Source: Allolobophora icterica (Eukaryota > Annelida > Clitellata > Crassiclitellata > Lumbricidae). From it: DNA of 64,000 nt. This document shows, in pieces, positions 35,063 through 45,935 of this stretch. Under the pieces are notes generated by a model. It made no database searches. It saw only the letters and a list, made by a program, of their open reading frames with translations, and was not told where the DNA came from. The stretch lies in contig OY744615.1 in NCBI GenBank assembly GCA_963556255.1, forward strand, positions 6,941,217-7,005,216. The letters run 5' to 3'. Both the position numbers and the translations under genes were made by a program. Position 1 is the first letter of the stretch; every line of letters starts with the position of its first letter.

Positions 35063-37636
35063 ATCATATGGGGATTTAACCTTGACTACGGTAGCAGGTC
35101 CTTGCCATCGACTATAAAATTTAGAACTACCAAAATCTGGTGCTAATACTGCTACTTTATCTCCAACTTCGTATTTTCTGTCAGTACTACGCAAGTTATA
35201 ATAATCTGCATACCGCTTTGTTTCTATATCACTATAGTAATCTGCATAAACTTTCGCGAATTCGAGGTTTTCCTTCAGTGATTGGAGATACTCTTCGGGT
35301 GATTTACCTAAGTTAAGAGGTACTTTTCGTTCGCCAGCCCACGATTCCTTCAACACACTAAGTGGATCCCGAGGAAGAGTTCCATAAACCATAGTGAATG
35401 GCGAAATATGAGTCGTGCCTGAAGGTTTTTCTCTAAGGCTCCACAGAACAAACGGTAACAATTGGTGCCATCCACGAGGATCAGATTGAGCAAGCTTAAA
35501 GATCATGGTTTTCAAGCTTTGGTTGCATCTTTCAACCAATCCAGCTGCCTCAGGATGTCCAGGGGTATTAAATCTGGGACTACAACCCATTCGCCGCAAG
35601 AATTCTTTCGTCAAACGACTGGTAAAGTTGGTACCACAATCAGAACTGATGATCCTTGGAATAGAAAAAGTTGTAAAAACTTGCAACAGAGCTTCACAAA
35701 CTCCCTTTGCATTCAGCGATCTAAGAGGATACGCCATCGGCCAACGAGAAAATTTGTCCACCAGAACCAGAGCATAATTGTACTGGGGTTTCGATTTGTT
35801 GGATTCTCCAGTCACTACCATAGGGCCAATACAATCCATATTTAGATGGTTAAAACAGAGTTCATCCGCCCTCGGAATAGGAGTGATCGGGACTCGATCT
35901 GCCACTTTAACTGGAGTTCTTAGTTGAAAAATTTGACAAGACGCACAATATTCGCGAATCCTCTCATCCATTCTTGGAAACCAAAAGTTTAATTTGATCC
36001 TGGCTCTCGTTGCCTTAAAAGCCATGTGCCCAGCACATGGGGCATCGTGTGCTACTCGCAAGACAACCTCGATTCTATCTTCCGGTAAACATAATTGATT
36101 AACCTTATGTCCCATAATTTCCCCTTTGTGGTACAGGAGGTTATTATCTATAAAGAAATTATTTTTATTCTGTCTCGCTTGTTGCCAGCAAGGTATAAGA
36201 CTGTGACAATTCTGTTGCTCACGCAATAAAGTATCATTATTCGCTACTCCCTCATCAGACTTGAACTCTGTTGACTCAACATCAAGAAAATTATCTGAAT
36301 CATCAACTAGTTGCTCCTGAGAATATTCATTCACTTCTGACGGCAAGGATTCGTTGCTGTTAACTTCTAAGTTATCTTCTTCTGCCCCTTTATTTATTTG
36401 TACACATCGATCTACGCCAGCTACCATCACTACATATTGTGAACTATCCCTTAATAGGTCCACAACATGGGGTGTCAGAATAACCCGTTCATTTAGTTCA
36501 GGGACTGCAGCGAACATGACGCACAAAGATGGCGCAATGTTCGTCGTTCCTTCCATTGAATTAGCTAATTTCATTTGTAGGTATACTACATCTGCCTTAC
36601 ATCCTTCTCCCTGAAAACCAATTATATTAATCCGTTTAATCACGGGTAAGTTTAGTGACTCAATTAATTTCTTATCAATACAACAAATTTCTGCTCCTGA
36701 ATCAGATAATGCTGGCTGAGAAGGGAGATCTTCAATCTGTACATTGATATACGACCTCTCGTGTAATCCATCAGTACTATTCTCATATACCCTTACAGCA
36801 GTTTCCAACCCTATTGGTTTAGAATTATCCAATAAATTCCCTTGCTTTACCTGTTCAGGTATCTCATGCAACACGTTGACCTTCTCAACAAATAAGTCGG
36901 TCACTTCTTCAGTTGGGTTCCCAAATATACAAGTACTCACCTTTTTAGAACTTGGTTTGGTCTGGCACTCCCTTGCCCTATGACCCTTCTGATGACATAG
37001 GAAACAGAGACCCTTTACCTTGGCCTCCTCCTGAGACACCCTCGCACCTATCTTGGCTTCACCCCTTATTTCCGGTTTGGGAGACTTGGGTTGAGCTGTC
37101 TGGTTATTGACTTGAACATGTGGTTGACCTCTCGTCCAATTGTTATACTTCGGTGTCGGATGACTACGGCATACTAAGTCATTCCCACCATCATGCGACG
37201 CTACATAAATGTCAGCCGCATTAGCTATGTCTTCACAGCTCAACCACTCCTCTTTTTCTTGGGCCAAGATATAATCTAAACAAGCCTTCGACAAGGACTC
37301 CTTAAGCCGATCCGCAACCAATAAACTTACAAGTTTATCAAACTCATCAGTTATCTTTCTACTTTTCAAATAATACATAAGAGCCACACGCAATTTGGAT
37401 GAATAGATCGTAAATGATTCGTCCGATGCTTTGTGCAACGACCAAAATCGGGCTCTAAGATTTGAAGGGCTTATCTTAAACTCCCTTAGCAAAAACTCCT
37501 TCAGGAATTTGTAGTCATGGAGCTGTGCCTCAGTAAGGCGCATGGTTAATGCCTTAGCTCTTTCACTTAAAATGGCTAGCAATAATTTTGCTCTAACATC
37601 TTCATCCACCTCATACACATTAAACAAACCATCCAA
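34496..37636 (-). CDS. Element A Gag-protease-integrase frame, fused to a LINE tail
   Basis: The open frame continues upstream of 37636 without an ATG, so 37636 (a TTG) is not a true start; translation would have come from the Gag ATG at 38301. Domains by residue from 37636: Gag core 1-150; CCHC zinc knuckle CFLCHQKGHRAREC, C211-C214-H219-C224; aspartic protease DSGA at 312-315; integrase zinc-binding H530-H537-C564-C567; integrase core D601, D666, E702 with the DD35E spacing. The integrase C-terminal part reaches about residue 858. Residues 859-1046 are unrelated to Gypsy and match the end of a LINE reverse transcriptase, read in frame through to a TGA. The protease and integrase motifs are intact, but reverse transcriptase is cut off in another frame, so the element cannot be autonomous. 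Confidence 0.9.
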   Translation of the reverse strand: MDGLFNVYEVDEDVRAKLLLAILSERAKALTMRLTEAQLHDYKFLKEFLLREFKISPSNLRARFWSLHKASDESFTIYSSKLRVALMYYLKSRKITDEFDKLVSLLVADRLKESLSKACLDYILAQEKEEWLSCEDIANAADIYVASHDGGNDLVCRSHPTPKYNNWTRGQPHVQVNNQTAQPKSPKPEIRGEAKIGARVSQEEAKVKGLCFLCHQKGHRARECQTKPSSKKVSTCIFGNPTEEVTDLFVEKVNVLHEIPEQVKQGNLLDNSKPIGLETAVRVYENSTDGLHERSYINVQIEDLPSQPALSDSGAEICCIDKKLIESLNLPVIKRINIIGFQGEGCKADVVYLQMKLANSMEGTTNIAPSLCVMFAAVPELNERVILTPHVVDLLRDSSQYVVMVAGVDRCVQINKGAEEDNLEVNSNESLPSEVNEYSQEQLVDDSDNFLDVESTEFKSDEGVANNDTLLREQQNCHSLIPCWQQARQNKNNFFIDNNLLYHKGEIMGHKVNQLCLPEDRIEVVLRVAHDAPCAGHMAFKATRARIKLNFWFPRMDERIREYCASCQIFQLRTPVKVADRVPITPIPRADELCFNHLNMDCIGPMVVTGESNKSKPQYNYALVLVDKFSRWPMAYPLRSLNAKGVCEALLQVFTTFSIPRIISSDCGTNFTSRLTKEFLRRMGCSPRFNTPGHPEAAGLVERCNQSLKTMIFKLAQSDPRGWHQLLPFVLWSLREKPSGTTHISPFTMVYGTLPRDPLSVLKESWAGERKVPLNLGKSPEEYLQSLKENLEFAKVYADYYSDIETKRYADYYNLRSTDRKYEVGDKVAVLAPDFGSSKFYSRWQGPATVVKVKSPYDINDINVISKKMSKNIGIISRIRHLLPQYILVNLYYSLIYPYISYCNISWASTYHTRLTTLKTLQKRAIRTICNLPFRATTLPLFLSLRILPFECINKLQVGLFMFRFQSNLLPVNFKNCFCKNSDVHNHYTRSLNKYHQRSVHTTVKQHSIKVCGPILWNSLPIEVTGIPTMHQFKQKLKLYLLDALT

Positions 37637-37728
37637 GTGATCAAAGAAACCTGGAATTTCTATAGGGTCGGAAGGAAATTTCCAAAGAATATTCTTAAGG
37701 GCATCACTATAACGCTTAGTACGACTTG

Positions 37729-38301
37729 CTAAAGAATCTCTAACATTTCGTTCTTCCTGCTTTTCCTTCCTCTCCCTTTCTTCTTTCTCTTTCCGTTCCT
37801 TCTTTTCTCTTTCTTCTTTCTCTTTCCTTTCCTTCTTTTCTTCCTCTCTCCTCTTTCCTCCCTTTCTTCCTTCTCCTTCCGTTCCTCCCTTTCTCTTTCT
37901 TCCTTCTCCTTCCGTTCCTCCCTTTCTCTTTCTTCCTTCTCCCTTTGTTCTTTCTTTTCTTCCTCTCTCCTCTTTTCCTCCCTTTCTTCCTTCTCCTTCC
38001 GTTCCTCCCTTTCTCTTTCTTCCTTCTCCTTCCGTTCCTCCCTTTGTTCTTCATATTTACGGATTTCGAACTCCAGACGGCGCTTCTGCAGCTCGTAATC
38101 CACTCCTGTTGGAGATATTGGACTACCCTTAAATTCCTCTTCCTCTTTTCCAATCTCCATGGCCCATTCTTCCATTAATTGATTTCGATCCCATGACATA
38201 ACATCATCTTCGTCCCTTCCTGCCTTCATAAGATACACCCTAAGGCGCTCAGACGACATTTTGCGAATATTCGCTTGCATCTCTGTTGGCAACGCTTCCA
38301 T
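37729..38301 (-). pseudogene. Element A Gag N-terminal part
   Basis: The frame opens with MEALPTEMQANIRKMSSERL. This is clearly related to the opening of element B's Gag (MEKLSAERQADIKKMSTERL), so the ATG at 38301 is the natural Gag start. After about 80 residues comes a highly charged Glu/Arg/Lys tract, a predicted coiled coil, built from a tandem purine-rich DNA repeat. The frame then runs out at 37729 in a frame different from the downstream Gag. One or more indels inside the repeat have therefore broken translation. The expected product is the structural Gag protein that forms cytoplasmic particles. Confidence 0.8.
37756..38060 (-). repeat. Purine-rich tandem repeat in element A Gag
   Basis: The minus strand is almost pure A/G. 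Units of about 33 bp encode EREERKEKEE-type repeats; on the plus strand GTTCCTCCCTTTCTCTTTC recurs at short spacing. Such slippage-prone DNA explains why Gag changes frame here. Confidence 0.85.
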
Positions 38302-38804
38302 TTTTACAAACAGTCAGTCAACAACAATCAACAAAAAAAACAGACACCACGCGGCAAACCCGCCACACAAAAGGAAAATTCCACAACCCAAAGTGCAATT
38401 ATGCAGTATCCAAAGAAGTACACTCGCCAAGTACGCAAAAACTCTACAAGCTCACGCAAGTCTGGCCTCGATCACAACAATGGATCAAATTTCAAAGAAA
38501 TAATCAGCAGATATTGAAAGAGAAATAATGGCTGCCTCCCACTCGGCTGCAACTCCACTCTCTTTTCTCCTTCTCAGCCACGACAACACCTAGGATCTTA
38601 CCCGTATGTTGACTGCTGTCTTCTGCTGTCTCAGCCGAACGACGCACTTCGTCCGTCCGACTGTCGTATGCCGATTCACCCGTCTCCCACGGTAGAAAGG
38701 CGTCTCGATCCGCTCGCTGTCTGGAACAGACCGTCTCTTGATCCTCCGGGTTGACTCCTTCCTCCGTCGGCTGGCGTCTTCTTCACCGGATCCAACACCG
38801 ATGA
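38302..38804 (-). other. Element A untranslated leader
   Basis: About 500 bp lie between the primer site and the Gag start. Small open frames occur on the opposite strand but look accidental. Packaging signals are expected here from knowledge of LTR elements, but none can be identified by reading. Confidence 0.6.
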
Positions 38805-38821
38805 TCCCACTTCTGACACCA
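38805..38821 (-). other. Element A primer-binding site (tRNA-Leu)
   Basis: Four bases inside the 5' LTR, the minus strand reads TGGTGTCAGAAGTGGGA. This is complementary over 17 bases to the 3' end of the animal tRNA-Leu whose acceptor ends TCTGACA plus CCA. It would prime minus-strand DNA synthesis. Confidence 0.9.
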
Positions 38822-38825
38822 ATAA

Positions 38826-39257
38826 TGTCGCGGTCGACTCCTTCGATCGCAACGACGAACCAACGAAGGAACTATTAAAAGATCTTTATTTAAAAATAAA
38901 GTCGATTAAGTGTAGAGTAAGTCAACTCGTCTATCAAATATCACAATCGTAGACAGCACACAGGTTGGCTGGTCTCGATTGAACGTTATACGATCAATGT
39001 TTAAACGTTTACAAATCTTCGTCAAAAGGCCCTTAATGTACATCAGGTCTATCTTATATAGAGTTCTCCCGGATTCCAGAACGTTCTGTGACGTCACTGT
39101 ACTTTTCCCTGGAAAGTCCTACTGAACACGTATATCCTTGTTGCATGCAACGAATTAATGTTGACAGCTTGCTGCAGAATTTTCCGTGCGTTGTAAACAA
39201 GCTTGTTGACGCGTCGGTTTTCTTCCCTTGATGCATGCACCCGCGTAGACCACGACA
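38826..39257 (-). repeat. Element A 5' LTR
   Basis: A 432-bp LTR that begins TGTCGTGG and ends CCGCGACA in element sense (TG...CA). It should hold the promoter: CTATATAAGATA lies on the minus strand at 39051-39062, a good TATA box. A polyadenylation hexamer AATAAA is expected at the position equivalent to 31956-31961 in the other LTR. It is the same length as its partner. Confidence 0.95.
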
Positions 39258-42200
39258 CACTATATATAGTGCGAATTAAGTTTCGGAAAAACTGAAGTAA
39301 GATGACGTTACTCAAGAAACCTCAGTAAGTACACGGACCGAAGTAGGTATGTACGTACGTACGTTCGCTTTGCACAGAGAACAACAGTGTAAGAAACGAG
39401 CCAATTAGGTGTCTGAATACGACGTTAATCTTAGCGTGGCCAAACGCTCTCTTGTAATTTACTATGTAAAAAGTAAGTTCGACTCGCGCCGTCGTATAGT
39501 AGCGGTCGCGTGCCCTCCGCCTTCTCCAGTTTTGGGACTGGCACCTCAGGTGGTCGCCGAGGCCTTGCGACCGCACTGTAGCACAACACCGAGGGAGACG
39601 TACACGATTTTCGTGTCGATGAGCATTGGTGATCGTCGTGAAACGGTGAGCTCTCATTAAAATAGACGCCAGCCAATCGCCATCGTCCGAAAGACACAAG
39701 GGCACTATATACAGTGCGAATTAAGTTTCGGAAAAACTGAAGTAAGATGACGTTACTCAAAAAACCTCAGTAAGTACACGGACCGAAGAAGTTATGTACG
39801 TACGTACGTACGTACGTTCGCTTTGCACAGAGAACAACAGTGTAAGAAACGGGCCAATTAGGTGTCTGAATACGACGTTAATCTTAGCGTGGCCAAACGC
39901 TCTCTTGTAATTTACTATGTAAAAAGTAAGTTCGACTCGCGCCGTCGTATAGTAGCGGTTGCGTGCCCTCCGCCTTCTCCAGGTTTGGGACTGGCACCTC
40001 AGGTGGTCGCCGAGGCCTTGCGACCGCACTGTAGCGCAACACCGAGAGAGACGTACACGATTTTCGTGTCGATGAGCATTGGTGATCGTCGTGAAACGGT
40101 GAACTCTCATTAAAACAGACGCCAGCCAATCGCCATCGTCCGAAAGACACAAGGGCACTATATATAGTGCGAATTAAGTTTCAGAAAAACTGAGGTAGGG
40201 AAGTTGACGTTTCTCAAAAAATCTCAGTAAGTACTCGGACCGAAGAAGGCACGTACGTACGTACGAACGTACGTTCGCTTTGCACAGAAAACAACAGTGT
40301 AAGAAACGGGCCAACTAGGTGTCTCAATACGACGTTAATCTTAGCGTGGCTTGCAATTTACTATGTAAAAAAGTAAGTTCGACTCGCGCCGTCGTATAGT
40401 AGCGGCTGGTTGCCCTCCGTCTTCTCCAGGCTTGGGACTGGCACCTCAGGTGGTCGCCGAGGCCTTGCGACCGCACTGAAGCGCAACACCGAGAGAGACG
40501 TACACGATTTTCGTGTCGATGAGCATTGGTGATCGTCGTGAAACGGTGAACTCTCATTAAAATAGACGCCAGCCAATCGCCATCGTCCGAAAGACACAAG
40601 GGCACTATATATAGTGCGAATTAAGTTTCGGAAAAACTGAAGTAAGTTTACGCTTCTCAAAAAACCTCAGTAAGTAGACGGACCGAAGTAGATATGTACG
40701 TACGTGCGTTCGCTTTGGACAGAGAACAACAGTATAAGAAACAGGACCAATCAGGGGTCTGAATACGACGGTAATCTTACCGTGGCCAAACGCTCTCTTG
40801 CAATTTACTATGTAAAAAGTAAGTTCGACTCGCGCCGTCATATAGTAGCGGTTGGGTGCCCTCCGCCTTCTCCAGGCTTGGGGCTGGCACCTCAGGTGGT
40901 CGCCGAGGCCTTGCGGCCGCACTGTAGCGCAACACCGAGAGAGACGTACACGATTTTCGTGTCGATGAGCCGGGCCAATTGGTGATCGTCGTGAAACGGT
41001 GAGCTCTCATTAAAATAGACGCCAGCCAATCGCCATCGTCCGAAAGACACAAGGGCACTATAATATAGTGTGAATTAAGTTTCGGAAAAAGTGAAGTAAG
41101 TAAGTTTACGTTTCAAAATAAAACTCAGTAAGTACACGGACCGAAGAAGCTATGTACGTACGTACGTGCGTACGTTCGCTTTGCACAGGGAACAACAGTC
41201 TAAGAAACGGGGCAATTAGGTGTCTGAATACGACGTTAATCTTAGCGTGGCCAAACGCTCTCTTGCAATTTACTATGTAAAAAAGTAAGTTCGACTCGCG
41301 CCGTCGTATAGTAGCGGTTGGTTGCCCTCCGCCTTCTCCAGGCTTGGGACTGGCACCTCAGGTGGTCGCCGAGGCCTTGCGACCGCACTGTAGCGCAACA
41401 CCGAGAGAGACGTACACGATTTTCGTGTCGATGAGCATTGGTGATCGTCGTGAAACGGTGAGCTCTCATTAAAATAGACGCCAGCCAATCGCCATCGTCC
41501 GAAAGACACAAGGGCACTATATATAGTGCGAAATAGGTTTCGGAAAAAGTGAAGTAAGTAAGTTGACGTTTCTAAAAAAACCTCAGTAAGTACACGGACC
41601 GAAGTAGGTATGTACGAACGTACGTTCGCTTTGCACAGAGAACAACAGTCTAAGAAACGGGCCAATTAGGTGTCTGAATGGAACGTTAATCTTAGCGTGG
41701 CCAAACGCTCTCTTGCAATTTACTATGTAAAAAAGTAAGTTCGACTCGCGCCGTCGTATAGTAGCGGTTGGGTGCCCTCCGCCTTCTCCAGGCTTGGGAC
41801 TGGCACCTCAGGTGGTCGCCGAGGCCTTGCGACCGCACTGTAGCGCAACAACGAGAGCGGCGCAACGATTTTCGTGTCGATGATCATTGGTGATCGTCGT
41901 GAAACGGTGAGCTCTCATTAAAATAGACGCCAGCCAATCGCCATCGTCCGAAAGACACAAGGGCACTATGTATAGTGCGAATTAAGTTTCAGAAAAACTG
42001 TAGGTAGGGAAGTTGACGCCTCTCAAAAAACCTCAGTAAGTACACGGACCGAAGTAGATATGTACGTACGTACGTTCGCTTTGGACAGAGAACAACAGTA
42101 TAAGAAACAGGACGAATCAGAGGTCGGAATACGACGTTAATCTTAGCGTGGCCAAACGCTCTCTTGCAATTTACTATGTAAAAAAGTAAGTTCGACTCGC

Positions 42201-45104
42201 GCCGTCGTAGATGGGCGGTTGGGTGCCCTCCACCTTCTCCAGGCTTGAGACTGGCACCTCAAGTGGTCGCCGAGGCCTTGCGACCGCACTGTAGCGCAAC
42301 ACCGAGAGAGACGTACACGATTTTCGTGTCGATGAGCATTGGTGATCGTCGTGAAACGGTGAGCTCTCATTAAAATAGACGCCAGCCAATCGCCATCGTC
42401 CGAAAGACACAAAGGCACTATATATAGTGCGAATTAAGTTTCGGAAAAACTGAAGTAAGATGACGTTACTCAAGAAACCTCAGTAAGTACACGGACCGAA
42501 GTAGGTATGTACGTACGTACGTTCGCTTTGCACAGAGAACAACAGTGTAAGAAACGAGCCAATTAGGTGTCTGAATACGACGTTAATCTTAGCGTGGCCA
42601 AACGCTCACTTGTAATTTACTATGTAAAAAGTAAGTTCGACTCGCGCCGTCGTATAGTAGCGGTTGCGTGCCCTCCGCCTTCTCCAGTTTTGGGACTGGC
42701 ACCTCAGGTGGTCGCCGAGGCCTTGCGACCGCACTGTAGCGCAACACCGAGGGAGACGTACACGATTTTCGTGTCGATGAGCATTGGTGATCGTCGTGAA
42801 ACGGTGAGCTCTCATTAAAATAGACGCCAGCCAATCGCCATCGTCCGAAAGACACAAGGGCACTATATACAGTGCGAATTAAGTTTCGGAAAAACTGAAG
42901 TAAGATGACGTTACTCAAAAAACCTCAGTAAGTACACGGACCGAAGAAGTTATGTACGTACGTACGTACGTACGTTCGCTTTGCACAGAGAACAACAGTG
43001 TAAGAAACGGGCCAATTAGGTGTCTGAATACGACGTTAATCTTAGCGTGGCCAAACGCTCTCTTGTAATTTACTATGTAAAAAGTAAGTTCGACTCGCGC
43101 CGTCGTATAGTAGCGGTTGCGTGCCCTCCGCCTTCTCCAGGTTTGGGACTGGCACCTCAGGTGGTCGCCGAGGCCTTGCGACCGCACTGTAGCGCAACAC
43201 CGAGAGAGACGTACGCGATTTTCGTGTCGATGAGCATTGGTGATCGTCGTGAAACGGTGAGCTCTCATTAAAATAGACGCCAGCCAATCGCCATCGTCCG
43301 AAAGACACAAGGGCACTATATATAGTGCGAAATAAGTTTCAGAAAAACTGAGGTAGGGAAGTTGACGTTTCTCAAAAAACCTCAGTGAGTACACGGACCG
43401 AAGAAGGCACGTACGTACGTACGAACGTACGTTCGCTTTGCACAGAAAACAACAGTGTAAGAAACGGGCCAACTAGGTGTCTGAATACGACGTTAATCTT
43501 AGCGTGGCTTGCAATTTACTATGTAAAAAAGTAAGTTCGACTCGCGCCGTCGTATAGTAGCGGCTGGTTGCCCTCCGTCTTCTCCAGGCTTGGGACTGGC
43601 ACCTCAGGTGGTCGCCGAGGCCTTGCGACCGCACTGAAGCGCAACACCGAGAGAGACGTACACGATTTTCGTGTCGATGAGCATTGGTGATCGTCGTGAA
43701 ACGGTGAACTCTCATTAAAATAGACGCCAGCCAATCGCCATCGTCCGAAAGACACAAGGGCACTATATATAGTGCGAATTAAGTTTCGGAAAAACTGAAG
43801 TAAGTTTACGCTTCTCAAAAAACCTCAGTAAGTACACGGACCGAAGTAGGTATGTACGTACGTACGTTCGCTTTGCACAGAGAACAACAGTATAAGAAAC
43901 GGGCCAATCAGGGGTCTGAATACGACGTTAATCTTAGCGTGGCCAAACGCTCTCTTGCAATTTACTATGTAAAAAGTAAGTTCGACTCGCGCCGTCATAT
44001 AGTAGCGGTTGGGTGCCCTCCGCCTTCTCCAGACTTGCGACTGGCACCTCAGGTGGTCGCCGAGGCCTTGCGGCCGCACTGAAGCGCAACACCGAGAGAG
44101 ACGTACACGATTTTCGTGTCGATGAGCATTGGTGATCGTAGTGAAACCGGGAGCTCTCATTAAAATAGACGCCAGCCAATCGCCATCGTCCGAAAGACAC
44201 AAGGGCACTATGTATAGTGCGAATTAGGTTTCGGAAAAAGTGAAGTAAGTAAGTTGACGTTTCTAAAAAAACCTCAGTAAGTACACCGACCGAAGTAGGT
44301 AAGTACGAACGTACGTTCGCTTTGCACAGAGAACAACAGTCTAAGAAACGGGCCAATTATGTTAGTGAATACGACGTTAATCTTAGCGTGGCTTGCAATT
44401 TACTATGTAAAAAAGTAAGTTCGACTCGCGCCGTCGTATAGTAGCGGTTGGTTGCCCTCCGCCTTCTCCAGGCTTGGGACTGGCACCGCAGGTGGTCGCC
44501 GAGGCCTTGCGACCGCACTGAAGCGCAACACCGAGAGAGACGTACACGATTTTCGTGTCGATGAGCATTGGTGATCGTCGTGAAACGGTGAACTCTCATT
44601 AAAATAGACGCCAGCCAATCGCCATCGTCCGAAAGACACAAGGGCACTATATATAGTGCGAATTAAGTCTCAGAAAAACTGAGGTAGGGAAGTTGACGTT
44701 TCTCAAAAAACCTCAGTGAGTACACGGACCGAAGAAGGCACGTACGTACATACGAACGTACGTTCGCTTTGCACAGAGAACAACAGTGTAAGGAACGGGC
44801 CAATTAGGTGTCTGAATGCAACGTTAATCTTAGCGTGGCCAAACGCTCTCTTGCAATTTACTATGTAAAAAAGTAAATTCGACTCGCGCCGTCGTATAGT
44901 AGCGGTTGGGTGCCCTCCGCCTTCTCCAGGCTTGGGACTGGCACCTCAGGTGGTCGCCGAGGCCTTGCGACCGCACTGTAGCGCAACAACGAGAGCGGCG
45001 CAACGATTTTCGTGTCGATGATCATTGGTGATCGTCGTGAAACGGTGAGCTCTCATTAAAATAGACGCCAGCCAATCGCCATCGTCCGAAAGACACAAGG
45101 GCAC
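39258..45104. repeat. ~450-bp satellite array, segment 4
   Basis: About 13 monomers lie between elements A and B. Positions 39258-40660 match 42416-43818 at an offset of 3,158 bp; shared marks are CTCAAGAAACC, AACGAGCC, CCAGTTTTGGG and GAGGGAGACG. A small oddity lies near 40970, where GATGAGC is followed by an extra CGGGCCA before ATTGGTG. The segment ends with GGCAC (45100-45104), the target duplication of element B. Confidence 0.96.
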
Positions 45105-45580
45105 TGTGAACTGAGTTTTGTGTACAGTCTTGCAGTGCGAGATATTAGCGTATATATTTAGTGCGCTTACTTTAGTTTCACGTGTATATGTATATATGAT
45201 AGATGTATAACGTATAGTCTTAGTGACACGCGCGGCCGGCCAATCTCGGCAGCGGCGCGCTATATGTATATTATTAGAGTTCGCTTAGGCGCACAGAAGA
45301 CAGGTGTGTCAAGAGGCGCGAAGAATTATGCTGACTAGAGAAGTTTGAATTCGAGTGTGTTCGCTGTAGTAGTGTGGCTGACTAGTTGAGTTGTAATCGA
45401 ATTGAGTTCTGTCTGTTTGTTTCTTATTAAACTAAAAGATATTAAACTGTGTTGCTGATTAATTCAGGTTATACTTATACGTAGAATTAGTGTTCAAAAG
45501 GTGAACGTTAAATAGGCGTTAAGTACGAAGAGAACAAGGATTTAATCAGAAGGATTGTCAACGGAAGGATTGGGTTGACA
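45105..45580 (+). repeat. Element B 5' LTR
   Basis: A 476-bp LTR, TGTGAACTG...GGGTTGACA. It has AT-rich TATA-like stretches (GTATATATGATAG near 45190) and two ATTAAA polyadenylation-type hexamers at 45426-45431 and 45441-45446. The promoter start is not determined. Confidence 0.95.
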
Positions 45581-45584
45581 TTAT

Positions 45585-45594
45585 TGGTGGCAGC
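45585..45594 (+). other. Element B primer-binding site
   Basis: TGGTGGCAGC begins four bases inside the LTR. It matches the complement of the 3' end (GCTGCCA plus CCA) of the tRNA-Leu type ending CCACCGCTGCCA. The match then breaks down after 10 bases, so the primer assignment is tentative. Confidence 0.65.
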
Positions 45595-45595
45595 T

Positions 45596-45720
45596 ACGGT
45601 GTGGATAAAAACTCACGGTGGAATAGCGACGGTGTGGATAACAACTCACGCGCGGAATAAATACTCACGGTGGAATAAATACTCACGGTGGATATAAACT
45701 CACGGTGGATTAAAATTCAC
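45596..45720 (+). repeat. Short tandem repeat in element B leader
   Basis: ACTCACGGTGGA followed by (A)TAAA recurs about five times, at roughly 18-20 bp spacing in the later copies, with a last variant ATTCACG. It lies between the primer site and the Gag start, where packaging or translation signals would be expected. Its role is unknown. Confidence 0.8.
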
Positions 45721-45935
45721 GTTATCACCTCCTTCGGCGGATAGAAGAATCTACGCGTTGTGTGCTGTGTGACGTGTCTACGATATCAACGACGGTGGAA
45801 CACGATAAAACGGTATAAAAATTTCGTTGTTTTCCACGAACAAATATAAAAGAAATCCCGTTTGTTTATCGATTCACACAACAAGAAAAACCGTGACTTC
45901 TTTGAAAAGAGAAATCACCAAAGTAAACAAGTAAG

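Larger units (their letters stand above)
31897..39257 (-). mobile_element. Element A: Ty3/Gypsy GMR1-like LTR retrotransposon, defective (7.36 kb)
   Basis: Two 432-bp LTRs bound a minus-strand gag-pol. The 5-bp target duplication CACTA lies at 31892-31896 and 39258-39262. In element sense the order is 5' LTR, tRNA-Leu primer site, leader, Gag, protease, integrase, reverse transcriptase, RNase H, polypurine tract, 3' LTR. Integrase before reverse transcriptase is the hallmark of the GMR1 group of Gypsy elements. The copy is defective: frame changes in the Gag purine-rich repeat, a LINE fragment between integrase and reverse transcriptase, and a frameshift inside reverse transcriptase. I saw one LTR difference (C at 32074, A at 39003), so this copy inserted recently despite its broken genes. 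Confidence 0.95.

Noticed and set aside
33125..36983. Plus-strand open frames opposite element A (for example 33125-33520, 35462-35845, 36354-36614)
   Set aside because: They lie antisense to conserved Gag-Pol domains and show no independent features.
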